A DNA stretch of 42,214 nucleotides from Clostridium sp. CAG:964 (GCA_000435335.1 FR891344.1:98627-140840); one strand, 5' to 3'. Shown: positions 1-8,101, counted from the stretch's first letter. Notes: generated by a model from the sequence alone, not told the origin. Made by a program: numbers and translations.

Positions 1-1
1 T

Positions 2-193
2 TCTGATAACCCTGCATTGCTGGGTGCACCTACAGGCCACACTATTACCGTAAGAGATGTAAAGCTTTCTAACGGTGCCGGCTTTGTAGTAATTTACACC
101 GGAAATATTATGACAATGCCAGGCTTGCCAAAGGTTCCGGCAGCAGAAAGAATAGATGTTGACGAAAACGGCAAAATTTCCGGCTTGTTCTAA
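2..193 (+). CDS. fhs: Formate-tetrahydrofolate ligase, C-terminal end (partial)
   Basis: Only the last 63 codons are in the window, and the reading frame is open to the left edge. The end reads GNIMTMPGLPKVPAAERID followed by DENGKISGLF, which is the very conserved C-terminus of formate-tetrahydrofolate ligase. The enzyme makes 10-formyl-THF from formate, THF and ATP in the cytoplasm, feeding purine synthesis, fMet formation and one-carbon metabolism in anaerobes. The stop codon is 14 bases before the likely tsaE start, so read-through into tsaE is plausible. The identification rests on this tail alone. Confidence 0.9.
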   Translation, partial: SDNPALLGAPTGHTITVRDVKLSNGAGFVVIYTGNIMTMPGLPKVPAAERIDVDENGKISGLF

Positions 194-207
194 GTTAGGT
201 GAATATT

Positions 208-630
208 TTGAGCAGAACTTATATCAGCCACAGCTATGAGGACACCTTAAAAATCGGTGAAGGTCTTGCCAAGAGCTTAAAGGGAACAGAGGTTATTGCA
301 CTGTTTGGCGGCTTGGGAATGGGCAAAACAGCCCTAACCACCGGCATAGCAAGGGGCTTAGGCAGCAGTGACAGCGTGTCAAGCCCTACCTTTGCCCTTG
401 TAAACGAGTATCACGGCAAATACAATGTGTACCACTTTGATATGTACAGAATATCAAGCTGGGACGACCTTTATTCCATAGGCTTTTTTGACTATTTAGA
501 CACAGGTGTGCTTGTAATTGAGTGGAGTGAAAATATAGAAAATGCATTGCCCCCCGAGTATATAAGGGTTACTATGGAAAAGGGCGATGATGAAAACGAA
601 AGAATAATTACTGTAGAGGAGTGTAGGTAA
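208..630 (+). CDS. tsaE: tRNA t6A biosynthesis ATPase TsaE
   Basis: TsaE is the ATPase that works with TsaB and TsaD to make N6-threonylcarbamoyladenosine at position 37 of ANN-decoding tRNAs. The protein has the Walker A motif GGLGMGKT at residues 34-41, the family motif SSPTFALVNEY, HFDMYR, and the VIEWSE segment near the C-terminus. At about 140 residues it has family length. I place the start at TTG 208, because an AGGTGA ribosome site lies at 197-202 and the product then begins right before the conserved helix. A GTG at 199 in the same frame overlaps that ribosome site. The stop abuts the tsaB start, which suggests translational coupling. Confidence 0.93.
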   Translation: MSRTYISHSYEDTLKIGEGLAKSLKGTEVIALFGGLGMGKTALTTGIARGLGSSDSVSSPTFALVNEYHGKYNVYHFDMYRISSWDDLYSIGFFDYLDTGVLVIEWSENIENALPPEYIRVTMEKGDDENERIITVEECR

Positions 631-1350
631 GTGGACATATTGGCAATGGATTCGTCAGCTGTATCGGCATCGGCGGCATATATGCGTGACGGAAGGATAC
701 TGGGGCAGTACTACATTAATGCAAAGCTTACCCACAGTACCACGCTTATGCCTATGGTGGAGCATCTTTTGAAAAGTGCAAGGCTAAGCCTGAATGATGT
801 TGACTATTTTGCAGTAGCAGTCGGCCCGGGTTCGTTTACGGGACTTCGCATTGGTATTGCTGCGGTCAAGGGCTTGTCGCTTGCGTTAAATAAGCCGTGC
901 ATACCTGTTTCTACACTTGAGGCAATAGCTTATAACTATGTGTATACAGATACATACATATGTGCGGTAATGGACGCACGCTGCAGCCAGTTTTTTAACG
1001 CATTGTTTAAATGCAGTGCAGACGGCACAGTACAAAGACTATGCGACGACAGAGCCATTGCCTTTGACGCACTTGCAGACGAGCTTAACAGTAAATACAG
1101 CGGTGTACAGTTTACATTGGCGGGCGATGGGGCACAGCTTGCATACAAGCTAATGTCAGAAAGAGTGCATACGCCTTTGCGTATGGCAGCACCGCATTTA
1201 ATGTACCAGCAAAGCAGTTCGGTTGCATTTGTTGCACAAGGGCTTGCGGAGCAGGGCAGGAGTGTTACATCTCAACAGCTTTTGCCGTCTTACCTGCGTT
1301 TGCCTCAGGCACAGCAGGAGCTTAGAAAAAGGCTAAACAGCAATCAATAA
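631..1350 (+). CDS. tsaB: tRNA t6A biosynthesis protein TsaB
   Basis: TsaB is the ASKHA-fold scaffold partner of TsaD in t6A synthesis. The N-terminus (DILAMDSSA) is the phosphate-1-like strand, and AVGPGSFTGLRIG around residues 63-75 is the hallmark of the family. The start is a GTG immediately after the tsaE stop codon, so the pair is coupled. Length (239 residues) is normal. The C-terminal third is divergent, as is usual for TsaB. The TsaD gene is not in this window. An overlapping minus-strand frame is only a shadow. Confidence 0.94.
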   Translation: MDILAMDSSAVSASAAYMRDGRILGQYYINAKLTHSTTLMPMVEHLLKSARLSLNDVDYFAVAVGPGSFTGLRIGIAAVKGLSLALNKPCIPVSTLEAIAYNYVYTDTYICAVMDARCSQFFNALFKCSADGTVQRLCDDRAIAFDALADELNSKYSGVQFTLAGDGAQLAYKLMSERVHTPLRMAAPHLMYQQSSSVAFVAQGLAEQGRSVTSQQLLPSYLRLPQAQQELRKRLNSNQ

Positions 1351-1501
1351 TATTTAACGCAGATGTTGCTATAGAAATTAAATTGCAGATGTATTTAAAT
1401 GCTGTTTTGCGAGTGCGGGTGCATTTATTGTGTTTTCTTTTGTAAATGATTGTAAAATAAGATTAAAAAGATTTTTAAATATTAAAAGGGGAGTAAGTAA
1501 A

Positions 1502-1960
1502 ATGGCAGTTATAGCTTTGGCAGCGGATCACGGTGGTTATGAAATCAAAGAGGCAATTAAGAAGCATCTTGAGGCAAACGGCGTACAGGTAAAGGATTTT
1601 GGCACAGACAGTACCGAATCTGTAGATTACCCAATATATGCCGAAAAGGCTGCTCGTGCAGTGGCCGACAAGGAATGTACCTTGGGTATTATTTGCTGTG
1701 GAACAGGCATAGGTGTGTCTATAGTGGCAAATAAAGTCAAGGGAATAAGGGCCGCAGTGGTTACAAATGAGTTTTGTGCCGAAATGACACGCCGCCATAA
1801 CGATGCAAATGTGCTCTGTCTGGGAGGACGGGTTATAAATGCCGAAACTGCTGTTAAGCTGGCAGATATTTTCCTTAACACACCGTTTGAGGGCGGCAGA
1901 CATATTAACAGAGTCTGTATGATTAAAGACCTTGAAGATAAAGAGAGAGAAAATAATTAA
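1502..1960 (+). CDS. rpiB: Ribose-5-phosphate isomerase B
   Basis: This enzyme interconverts ribose 5-phosphate and ribulose 5-phosphate in the pentose phosphate pathway (some relatives act on allose or galactose 6-phosphate). The AADHGGYE motif near the N-terminus, the CGTGIGVSI anion-hole/catalytic-Cys segment and RHNDANVLCLGGR are all present. ATG 1502 is preceded by a good AAGGGGAG site, giving a 152-residue protein of normal size. An upstream in-frame GTG at 1430 has no ribosome site and would add a non-conserved tail. It lies 31 bases before upp and probably shares its transcript. Confidence 0.95.
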   Translation: MAVIALAADHGGYEIKEAIKKHLEANGVQVKDFGTDSTESVDYPIYAEKAARAVADKECTLGIICCGTGIGVSIVANKVKGIRAAVVTNEFCAEMTRRHNDANVLCLGGRVINAETAVKLADIFLNTPFEGGRHINRVCMIKDLEDKERENN

Positions 1961-1991
1961 TAAATTATAAAAATTTTTAGGAGGGAAAAAT

Positions 1992-2624
1992 ATGGAAAAT
2001 CAAGTTACAGTATTAGATCATCCTTTGATTCAGCACAAGCTTTCATTTTTGCGTGACAAAAACACCGGCAGTAAAATGTTTAGAGAGCTGGTGTCGGAAA
2101 TTTCTATGCTAATGTGCTATGAAGCAACAAGAGATTTACCTCTTGAGGATATTGAAATAGAAACACCTGTTGCGAAAACCAAGTCTAAAATTTTAGCTGG
2201 CAGAAAGCTGGCCTTTGTTCCTATACTGCGTGCCGGCTGTGGTATGCTTGACGCAATGCTGCAGATGATTCCGGCTGCAAAGGTAGGGCATATAGGCTTA
2301 TACCGTGACGAAACTACCCATAAGCCGGTAGAGTATTATAACAAGCTGCCGCAGGATATTGAGGAGAGAGATGTATTTGTTCTTGACCCTATGCTTGCTA
2401 CAGGCGGTTCTGCCGTAGACGCTATTTCAGTCATAAAAAGAAGCAATCCAAAAAGCATTAAATTTTTATGCATTGTTGCTGCACCGCAGGGCATAAGGGC
2501 TTTAACCTCTGCTCACCCTGATGTGCAGGTTTTCTGTGCGTCAAAGGACGAAGGCCTTAACGAAAATTGTTACATAGTTCCGGGACTTGGCGACGCAGGC
2601 GACAGAATTTTTGGTACAAAATAA
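1992..2624 (+). CDS. upp: Uracil phosphoribosyltransferase
   Basis: Upp salvages uracil by transferring it to PRPP, giving UMP. The protein has the VPILRAGCGM segment, the PRPP-binding loop DPMLATGGSA around residues 132-141, and the C-terminal PGLGDAGDRIFGT motif of the family. It is 210 residues, the usual length, and starts at ATG 1992 after an AGGAGG site. The rpiB-upp order is common in clostridia and links ribose-phosphate supply to nucleotide salvage. Confidence 0.96.
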   Translation: MENQVTVLDHPLIQHKLSFLRDKNTGSKMFRELVSEISMLMCYEATRDLPLEDIEIETPVAKTKSKILAGRKLAFVPILRAGCGMLDAMLQMIPAAKVGHIGLYRDETTHKPVEYYNKLPQDIEERDVFVLDPMLATGGSAVDAISVIKRSNPKSIKFLCIVAAPQGIRALTSAHPDVQVFCASKDEGLNENCYIVPGLGDAGDRIFGTK

Positions 2625-2649
2625 ATATTATTGGCAAGTGACATATTTT

Positions 2650-2862
2650 ATGGAAAAGCTTAATATTATTAAAATAATGGAACCCGATTTTGGTTGTGAA
2701 GGTCTTCCCGATGGGCAGGAGCTTACGGATAAAGTATATGTGGAAGCACCCGACGGCAGCCGCAGGATAATTGCTATTGAGGACAAATTGCTTTACGATT
2801 TAAATCTTGATGAGGGAGACAGCTTTTGCCTTATGGACGACGGGACAATAAAACCGTTATAA
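2650..2862 (+). CDS. Small acidic protein of unknown function
   Basis: I do not recognise a named family. The 70-residue product is acidic and soluble, with no membrane segment or signal. It contains the segment IMEPDFGCEGLPDG near the N-terminus and ends in a short strand-rich region with LDEGDSFCLMDDG. It begins 25 bases after the upp stop and is co-directional, so it is probably read from the upp transcript. The start is uncertain. ATG 2650 has only a weak ribosome site, and ATG 2677 is an alternative that would begin exactly at the MEPDFG motif. Its coding character comes from the uninterrupted frame and neighbour-like codon use. Confidence 0.6.
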   Translation: MEKLNIIKIMEPDFGCEGLPDGQELTDKVYVEAPDGSRRIIAIEDKLLYDLNLDEGDSFCLMDDGTIKPL

Positions 2863-2886
2863 AGTTTACAAAAAGTTCAAAAATTC

Positions 2887-2915
2887 TTGACGGTAGTACT
2901 CTGCTGTGGTATAAT
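2887..2915 (+). promoter_or_regulatory. Sigma-A promoter for the DUF4234/DUF2752 pair
   Basis: A TTGACG -35 box (2887-2892) and a perfect TATAAT -10 box (2910-2915) are separated by 17 bases. The box lies 37 bases upstream of the DUF4234 start codon. Confidence 0.8.
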
Positions 2916-2952
2916 GACAGCAATGTTTATTTTTAAGGAGGTTTTGTACTTT

Positions 2953-3330
2953 ATGGAGAAAAAGAATCTTGCGTTGTACATCATTCTTTCAATAGTTACA
3001 TGCGGCATATTTGCTTTGGTATGGATGGCTATGTTAGCAAATGATTTGCGTACAATGTCTAACGATGAGAGCAAGATGTCGGGCGGTATGGTAGTTTTGC
3101 TTACTATAGTAACATGCGGTATCTATGGTTGGATTTGGTATTACCAGGCAGGTGAAACACTTAACAGCATTAAGGCATCTCGTGGTATTGCAGCTGACCA
3201 GTCATCAGGAGTTCTTTATTTGCTTCTTGCAGTTTTCGGCTTGTCTATAGTTTCAAGTGCCCTAATTCAGGACTCACTTAATAAGCTGATAGACAGCTCA
3301 AGCAACAACGGTAACTACTACAATTATTAA
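2953..3330 (+). CDS. DUF4234-type small membrane protein
   Basis: This is a 125-residue protein with three hydrophobic segments, at about residues 5-27, 45-66 and 85-105. The repeated pattern IVTCGIFALVWM and IVTCGIYGWIWYYQ is typical of DUF4234 proteins, whose function is unknown. The loop between segments carries the charged stretch NDLRTMSNDESK, and the tail is rich in Ser, Asn and Tyr. ATG 2953 follows AAGGAGG at 2936-2942, so the longer upstream frame is not used. The next gene starts one base after the stop, so the two membrane proteins are probably made together. Confidence 0.82.
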   Translation: MEKKNLALYIILSIVTCGIFALVWMAMLANDLRTMSNDESKMSGGMVVLLTIVTCGIYGWIWYYQAGETLNSIKASRGIAADQSSGVLYLLLAVFGLSIVSSALIQDSLNKLIDSSSNNGNYYNY

Positions 3331-3331
3331 A

Positions 3332-3709
3332 TTGAAAAAGAGAGTTATTAAAGCAGCAAGTATTCTTGGAATACTTGCTGCTGTTGGAATTGCCTATTTT
3401 TATATATATAAACTGCTTGGCTTTGGCATACCCTGTGTATTTTATGCAGTTACAGGTCTTAAATGCCCGGGCTGTGGCGTTACAAGAATGTGCTCAGCCT
3501 TACTGATGTTGGATTTTAAGGCGGCCTTTGAGGCTAACAGGTGCTTATTTATACTTATGCCTGCTTTTTTGTACTATGCCGTTCGCAGTGTATATATGTA
3601 TATCAAATTCGGAAAAATAAACTACAATAAAGCTGAGAATGCGGTACTTATTTCTATAATAATTATACTTATATTATTTGCCGTATACAGAAATATTGTA
3701 GGAATATAA
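3332..3709 (+). CDS. DUF2752 membrane protein
   Basis: The protein contains the DUF2752 signature LKCPGCGVTRMCSAL at about residues 43-57, between hydrophobic segments at roughly 8-28 and 31-42, with further segments at 72-92 and 105-123. DUF2752 proteins are small inner-membrane proteins of unknown function, and the Cys-x2-Cys pair is invariant. The start is a TTG at 3332, one base after the DUF4234 stop. No independent ribosome site is visible, so translation is probably coupled to the upstream gene. Confidence 0.85.
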   Translation: MKKRVIKAASILGILAAVGIAYFYIYKLLGFGIPCVFYAVTGLKCPGCGVTRMCSALLMLDFKAAFEANRCLFILMPAFLYYAVRSVYMYIKFGKINYNKAENAVLISIIIILILFAVYRNIVGI

Positions 3710-3769
3710 GCTCGTTTTAACTTTTCACAACAAATAACAACAATTTTAATGTAGTTATGCAATTTGTTG

Positions 3770-3798
3770 TTGACATTTTGCTTGATGTATGGTAACAT
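3770..3798 (+). promoter_or_regulatory. Promoter of tRNA-Gly
   Basis: TTGACA (3770-3775) and TAACAT (3793-3798) are spaced by 17 bases, with the tRNA beginning about 31 bases downstream. A 9-base inverted repeat (ACAACAAAT at 3727-3735, ATTTGTTGT at 3762-3770) touches the -35 box. It may be the terminator-like end of the preceding operon. Confidence 0.75.
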
Positions 3799-3829
3799 AT
3801 ACAGGTCGTTTGACATAGATATTTAATAT

Positions 3830-3905
3830 GCGGATGTAGCTCATCTGGTAGAGCGCCACCTTGCCAAGGTGGAGGTAGCGAGTTCGAGCCTCGTCATCCG
3901 CTCCA
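3830..3905 (+). tRNA. tRNA-Gly (anticodon GCC)
   Basis: A complete cloverleaf is visible. The acceptor stem pairs GCGGATG with CATCCGC. The anticodon stem CCACC/GGTGG encloses the loop TTGCCAA, which gives anticodon GCC at 3863-3865. The T-arm has the TTCGAGC loop. The 3' CCA (3903-3905) is encoded. It stands alone, with its own promoter and terminator. Confidence 0.96.
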
Positions 3906-3907
3906 GT

Positions 3908-3950
3908 AAAAAAGGTTTGCACAGCTGTAATAGTTGTGCAAGCCTTTTTT
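3908..3950 (+). terminator. Terminator of tRNA-Gly
   Basis: A stem of AGGTTTGCACA with its near-perfect complement TTGTGCAAGCCT is followed by six T residues, two bases after the tRNA CCA end. Confidence 0.88.
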
Positions 3951-4229
3951 GTGCATACGAAATTATATTTTATATTATTTTAACTCATCAGCCGACTTCT
4001 ACACATATATAATATCTGTATTTTGTCGCTTTTTGCGTTTTGCGGTATTGTATATAAATAGTTATATATTTACAGAATAATATATTTTGTGCAAAGCTAA
4101 ATATTAATGCCTTGACTGCTAAGCAGATTCTAAAGCGGCAATAAAACAAACTTGTTGCTGTGGTTACATACTGTTATTTTTACGTTATGTTTGTTTCAAA
4201 ACTGTAAATGAATTGTGGCTAAATTATAC
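3951..4229. other. AT-rich intergenic region without a gene
   Basis: About 280 bases between the tRNA-Gly terminator and the promoter of the L,D-transpeptidase gene. No reading frame with a ribosome site, no tRNA and no strong hairpin were seen on either strand. Confidence 0.6.
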
Positions 4230-4258
4230 TTGATTTCCATATTTTTCAGAGCTATAAT
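4230..4258 (+). promoter_or_regulatory. Promoter of the L,D-transpeptidase gene
   Basis: TTGATT (4230-4235), a 17-base spacer and a perfect TATAAT (4253-4258). The start codon is at 4351, leaving an untranslated leader of about 85 bases in which no known riboswitch was recognised. Confidence 0.72.
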
Positions 4259-4350
4259 CAGTTCAAATAATCGAGTTATTTAAAAAAATTAAATAAATGC
4301 GAATTATATGATGTTGTAAAATTTTAGCATTATGATTGAGAGGGATTAAT

Positions 4351-6189
4351 ATGAAAGCTAAAAGAATAATTTCGGCAATTATGTCGGCAATGATGTTAGC
4401 CACAGGCTTTACTGTTTCGGCCGGTTCAGTATCGGCTGTCAATGAGCAGCCTATAGAGATTGCGGCGGAGGAACAGCAAACCGAGAGTGTGGTAACTAAT
4501 GCTACTGAATCTGTACAAAAAAATCTATTGTCAGTGCCAAATGTTACTGCCGCACAAGATGTTAAACCATTTGTAGTAAGTAATGATAATCCGTCAAACA
4601 ACGAAGCCGAGGTCGGAACTCAGTCTCCGACTGAGCCGGCTACGCAAGCTCCCACACAGCCGACTGTTAAGGTGCCTGCCGTAGAGAATTTTAAATACGG
4701 CAGAGTTACAACCAATTCAATAGAATTAAATTGGTCAGCAGTTCAAAATGCTTCGGGCTATGAAATTTATCGTATGGATAGTAAAACAGGCGGTAAGTAT
4801 GTAAAGTATACTGTAATTAACAGCGGTTCAACAACAAGCTTTACAGACAGCAAGCTTACACCTGCAAGATGCTATTATTATCGTATAAAGGCCTTTGTAA
4901 AGGCAAATGGCAGATGCTATTACAGCAGTGAAAAAACAGTCAAGCTGGGCACTTGTCCCAAGACTTTAACGGGCCTAAGAGTAAAGTCGCAGTCAACCAA
5001 CGCTATATCAATATCATGGAACAAGGTAAACGGTGCTTCCGGCTATGTAATTTACAGAATGGATTATAAAACAAAAGGTAAATATAAAGCAATAGCAACA
5101 GTAGACGGCAAGGTATCGTCAATTAACAATATTAAGCTTGAGTCGGGCAGACCTTACTACTACAGAGTGCGTGCTTATAAGGAGGTTCACGGTACTAAAT
5201 TTTATGGCGGGTACCCTACATTAAAAACAGCAACCTTGCCGGACAGTGTTACTAACCTAAAGGTAAAGTCACAGTCTACTAACAATATAGTTATACAGTG
5301 GAGCAAGGTGCCAAGGGCAACAGGCTATGTTATTTATAGAATGGACGCCTCCACAAACGGCAAATATAAAAAATATGCAGTTGTAAAAAGCAGCTCAACA
5401 AGCTACAATAATAAAAATCTTACGGCGGGCAGATGCTACTACTATCGTGTAAGGGCGTATAGACTTGTTGACGGCAAGTATTACTATGGCGGTTATCCAA
5501 CTCTGAAAACAGGCACAAAAACCGTTGCTCCAAGCTTTACATTATCCTCTGCCAATAAAAAAATAACGGCGTCTTGGTCAAAAGTCAGCGGTGCGGAGGG
5601 ATATTCATTCTACCTAGCAGAATCTAAGGGAGGTCATTACTACCTTCAGGGACATACAACAGGAACGAGCTATACTTCAAAAGCACTGACAAAGGGCAAA
5701 ACCTATTATGTAAGAGTATGTGCCTACAATTTGGTTGATAATAAAAAGATTTACAGCGGTTACCAAACAAAATCCATTGCTTGTGCTGACAAAAGGCTTG
5801 TACACGGCTACGATGTAGGCGATACATATATTGAAATTAGTATTGATAAGCAGCATATGTGGTACTACAAAAACGGTAAATGCTTGGTATCAACCAATGT
5901 AGTTACCGGTATGAAAAATTCACACGATACCACAAAGGGGCTGTTCCACATTTGGGAAAGAAAATCTCCGGCAAGACTGGTTGGTGAAACATGGGATACT
6001 ATGGTAAACTATTGGCTTGCCGTAACCTATGACGGTATAGGAATACACGACTCTACTTGGCGTACCGGCGGTTATGGCGGCAATATTTATACCTATGACG
6101 GTTCACACGGCTGTATAAACACACCGTACGACCAGGCTAAGAAGATTTATGATAATTGCTCTGTTGGTACTCCGGTTGTAATATACTGA
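4351..6189 (+). CDS. Secreted L,D-transpeptidase with four fibronectin-III-like repeats
   Basis: The 612-residue product has an Sec signal peptide (positive MKAKR, hydrophobic core, cleavage near residue 29-31). A Thr/Pro linker containing TEPATQAPTQP follows. Four fibronectin type III-like repeats come next, at about residues 108-202, 203-296, 297-389 and 390-477. Repeats 1-3 share the pattern GY-IYRMD and CYYYR-(V/I)-(R/K)A, while repeat 4 is divergent. The C-terminal domain from about 484 is a YkuD L,D-transpeptidase with GIGIHDS and SHGCINT, catalytic Cys near 588. Such enzymes form 3-3 peptidoglycan cross-links or attach proteins to the wall. The start is ATG 4351 with an AGAGGGA site. 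It is a single-gene unit with its own promoter and terminator. The repeats probably space the enzyme within the wall (inference). Confidence 0.92.
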   Translation: MKAKRIISAIMSAMMLATGFTVSAGSVSAVNEQPIEIAAEEQQTESVVTNATESVQKNLLSVPNVTAAQDVKPFVVSNDNPSNNEAEVGTQSPTEPATQAPTQPTVKVPAVENFKYGRVTTNSIELNWSAVQNASGYEIYRMDSKTGGKYVKYTVINSGSTTSFTDSKLTPARCYYYRIKAFVKANGRCYYSSEKTVKLGTCPKTLTGLRVKSQSTNAISISWNKVNGASGYVIYRMDYKTKGKYKAIATVDGKVSSINNIKLESGRPYYYRVRAYKEVHGTKFYGGYPTLKTATLPDSVTNLKVKSQSTNNIVIQWSKVPRATGYVIYRMDASTNGKYKKYAVVKSSSTSYNNKNLTAGRCYYYRVRAYRLVDGKYYYGGYPTLKTGTKTVAPSFTLSSANKKITASWSKVSGAEGYSFYLAESKGGHYYLQGHTTGTSYTSKALTKGKTYYVRVCAYNLVDNKKIYSGYQTKSIACADKRLVHGYDVGDTYIEISIDKQHMWYYKNGKCLVSTNVVTGMKNSHDTTKGLFHIWERKSPARLVGETWDTMVNYWLAVTYDGIGIHDSTWRTGGYGGNIYTYDGSHGCINTPYDQAKKIYDNCSVGTPVVIY

Positions 6190-6224
6190 TTAAGACGGCC
6201 TAACAAAATGAATAATTAAACAAA

Positions 6225-6261
6225 AGGGGACGGGTACAGTAAATTAATGTACCCGTCCTTT
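6225..6261 (+). terminator. Terminator of the L,D-transpeptidase gene
   Basis: The hairpin GGACGGGTAC / GTACCCGTCC with an A-rich 5' flank and a short T-run lies 35 bases after the stop codon. Confidence 0.8.
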
Positions 6262-6285
6262 AGATGTAAAATAAAGAAGAAAGCA

Positions 6286-6315
6286 GAAAAAAGACCTTTG
6301 GAAAACCAAAGGTCT
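6286..6315 (-). terminator. Terminator of tRNA-Gln
   Basis: Read on the minus strand, AAGACCTTTGG pairs with CCAAAGGTCTT and is followed by a run of T residues, directly after the tRNA 3' end. Confidence 0.85.
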
Positions 6316-6389
6316 TGGCTGCGGAACTAGGATTCGAACCCAGACATACAGAGTCAGAGTCTGCTGTGCTACCCTTACACAATTCCGCA
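6316..6389 (-). tRNA. tRNA-Gln (anticodon CUG)
   Basis: On the minus strand the acceptor stem is TGCGGAA/TTCCGCA with discriminator G and an encoded CCA. The anticodon stem GCAGA/TCTGT encloses the loop CTCTGAC, giving anticodon CUG. The T-arm CTGGG-TTCGAAT-CCTAG is intact. The loop sequence is typical of bacterial glutamine tRNAs. It is convergent with the L,D-transpeptidase gene. Confidence 0.94.
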
Positions 6390-6737
6390 ATATTCATTAA
6401 TTTTTTGCCGCTGTCTCAACAGCAATATCTATTATAACCGTTTCCATAAAAAAGTCAATAGTTTTTTTAAAAAAATTTTTACATACAGACATTTTTTTAT
6501 AATAAGGCATACCGGTCATTTAAGAGTAACAGAATAAGCCCTGAATATTAAATAGGGTTGAATATTGTCGTGCAAAGGTATATAATAGCAGTTGAGAATA
6601 GGCACTTAATGCTAAATATTTTTAATTAAGGCTATGAAGCGGCTTTTTTATTTTGCACTTTTTAGCTGCAAAATTCAATGTGTGCTGCCGTAATTGAAAT
6701 GTTTAGTACAACCAAAAATAACTAAAGGGTGATAAAA
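6390..6737. promoter_or_regulatory. Intergenic region with promoter for the apgM-like gene
   Basis: This stretch holds divergent control signals and no gene. A good plus-strand promoter is seen: TTGAAT (6558-6563), a 17-base spacer and TATAAT (6581-6586). The transcript would carry an untranslated leader of about 145 bases containing a T-rich run (6640-6665). I could not match this leader to a known riboswitch. Poly-A/T tracts at 6447-6500 flank the tRNA-Gln promoter side. Confidence 0.6.
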
Positions 6738-7952
6738 ATGAAGTATGCAGTAGTTTTATGTGACGGTATGGCAGATACTCCTGTACCACAGCTAAATAAT
6801 CAAACACCAATGACAGCGGCTAACAAGCCTTGTATGAACAAGCTGGCAAAGCAAAGTGAAGTAGGCCTGCTTAAAACAGTAGCTCCGGGCTTAAAGCCGG
6901 GCAGTGATGTTGCTAATCTGTCTGTAATGGGCTATGAGCCTGCAAAATATTATACAGGCCGTTCTCCGCTGGAGGCAGCAAGTATTGGTATTGACCTAAA
7001 GAATACCGATGTTACACTGCGTTGTAACCTTGTAACACTTACTGATGAGCCTGAGTACAGTGACAAAACTATTCTTGACTACTGTGCAGATGATATTTCA
7101 ACTGCTGAGGCTAAGGTTCTTATAGAATATGTTCAGGAAAAGCTTGGCAACGATGTGTTTAAGTTCTATCCGGGCGTAAGCTACCGCCATTGTCTGGTAT
7201 GGTCGAACGGAAACCCAAAGCCGGGTGTTTTAACACCACCGCATGACATTACAGGTAAGCCTATTAAGGAGTATATACCAAAGGGCGACTGTGTTGACGG
7301 CTTGTATGACCTTATGGTAAGAAGCTATGACATTTTAAAGGATCACCCTGTGAATATAGAAAGAATTAAGCGTGGCAAAAAGCCTGCAAACTCAATTTGG
7401 CTGTGGGGAGAGGGAATGAAGCCGATTCTTGACAGCTTTGAAAGTAAATACAGAGTAAAAGGCTCTGTTATTTCAGCTGTAGACCTGCTCAAGGGTATAG
7501 GTATATGTGCCGGTATGGCTACACCTGATGTTGAGGGTGCAACAGGTTATATTGATACAAACTTTGAGGGTAAGCTTCAGGCGGCAATAAATGAATTTGA
7601 CAGAGGACAGGATTTTGTTTATATCCATGTAGAAGCACCTGATGAATGCGGTCACCGTGGTGAAGTTGAAAACAAGGTAAGGGCAATAGAATTGATTGAT
7701 GAAAAAATACTTGCACCTCTTGTAGATTATCTTGAAAAAAGCGGCGATGACTTTAAAATTCTTGTTTGTCCGGATCACCCTACACCGCTTGAAATAAGAA
7801 CTCATACAAGTAATCCTGTGCCTTATATGATATATACAAGCAACAAAAAGGTGGACAGCGGTGTTGAGGTGTTTGACGAAAAATCAGCAGCAGCTACAGG
7901 TGTATATAACGATAACGGCTTTACGCTTATGGGTGCTTTTATCGGCAAATAA
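6738..7952 (+). CDS. ApgM-family phosphoglycerate mutase / proposed homoserine kinase
   Basis: This 404-residue cytoplasmic protein belongs to the alkaline-phosphatase superfamily, in the archaeal-type cofactor-independent phosphoglycerate mutase group. VVLCDGMAD at the N-terminus and GSDVANLSVMGYEP around residues 56-69 (metal ligands and active-site Ser) are diagnostic. HVEAPDECGHRGE and VCPDHPTP supply the C-terminal metal ligands. Family members either interconvert 2- and 3-phosphoglycerate or, in a subgroup found in threonine operons, have been proposed to act as homoserine kinase. No threonine gene is adjacent here, so context does not decide. The start is ATG 6738, preceded by AAAGGGTG. 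A GTG at 6729 overlaps that site and is rejected. Confidence 0.85.
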   Translation: MKYAVVLCDGMADTPVPQLNNQTPMTAANKPCMNKLAKQSEVGLLKTVAPGLKPGSDVANLSVMGYEPAKYYTGRSPLEAASIGIDLKNTDVTLRCNLVTLTDEPEYSDKTILDYCADDISTAEAKVLIEYVQEKLGNDVFKFYPGVSYRHCLVWSNGNPKPGVLTPPHDITGKPIKEYIPKGDCVDGLYDLMVRSYDILKDHPVNIERIKRGKKPANSIWLWGEGMKPILDSFESKYRVKGSVISAVDLLKGIGICAGMATPDVEGATGYIDTNFEGKLQAAINEFDRGQDFVYIHVEAPDECGHRGEVENKVRAIELIDEKILAPLVDYLEKSGDDFKILVCPDHPTPLEIRTHTSNPVPYMIYTSNKKVDSGVEVFDEKSAAATGVYNDNGFTLMGAFIGK

Positions 7953-7975
7953 TTGTACATTGTTTTCAGCTAATA

Positions 7976-8012
7976 TTTAACCACTGCATATAGAGCAGCA
8001 GTTGGTTATTGT
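7976..8012 (+). terminator. Possible terminator after the apgM-like gene
   Basis: TTAACCACTGC and GCAGTTGGTTA form a stem with one bulge, but the T-run after it is weak. Confidence 0.4.
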
Positions 8013-8101
8013 GTATAAGGCTTGTATAGAGCTTGCGTCGGACAGCTCTGTAAACAACAGTTAAGCCCGATATTTAGCTTTATGGTAAGGAGAGATGTGT
8101 T

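Noticed and set aside
1475..1903. Minus-strand open frame opposite rpiB
   Set aside because: It is a shadow of the plus-strand coding sequence, with no ribosome site and no recognisable protein features.
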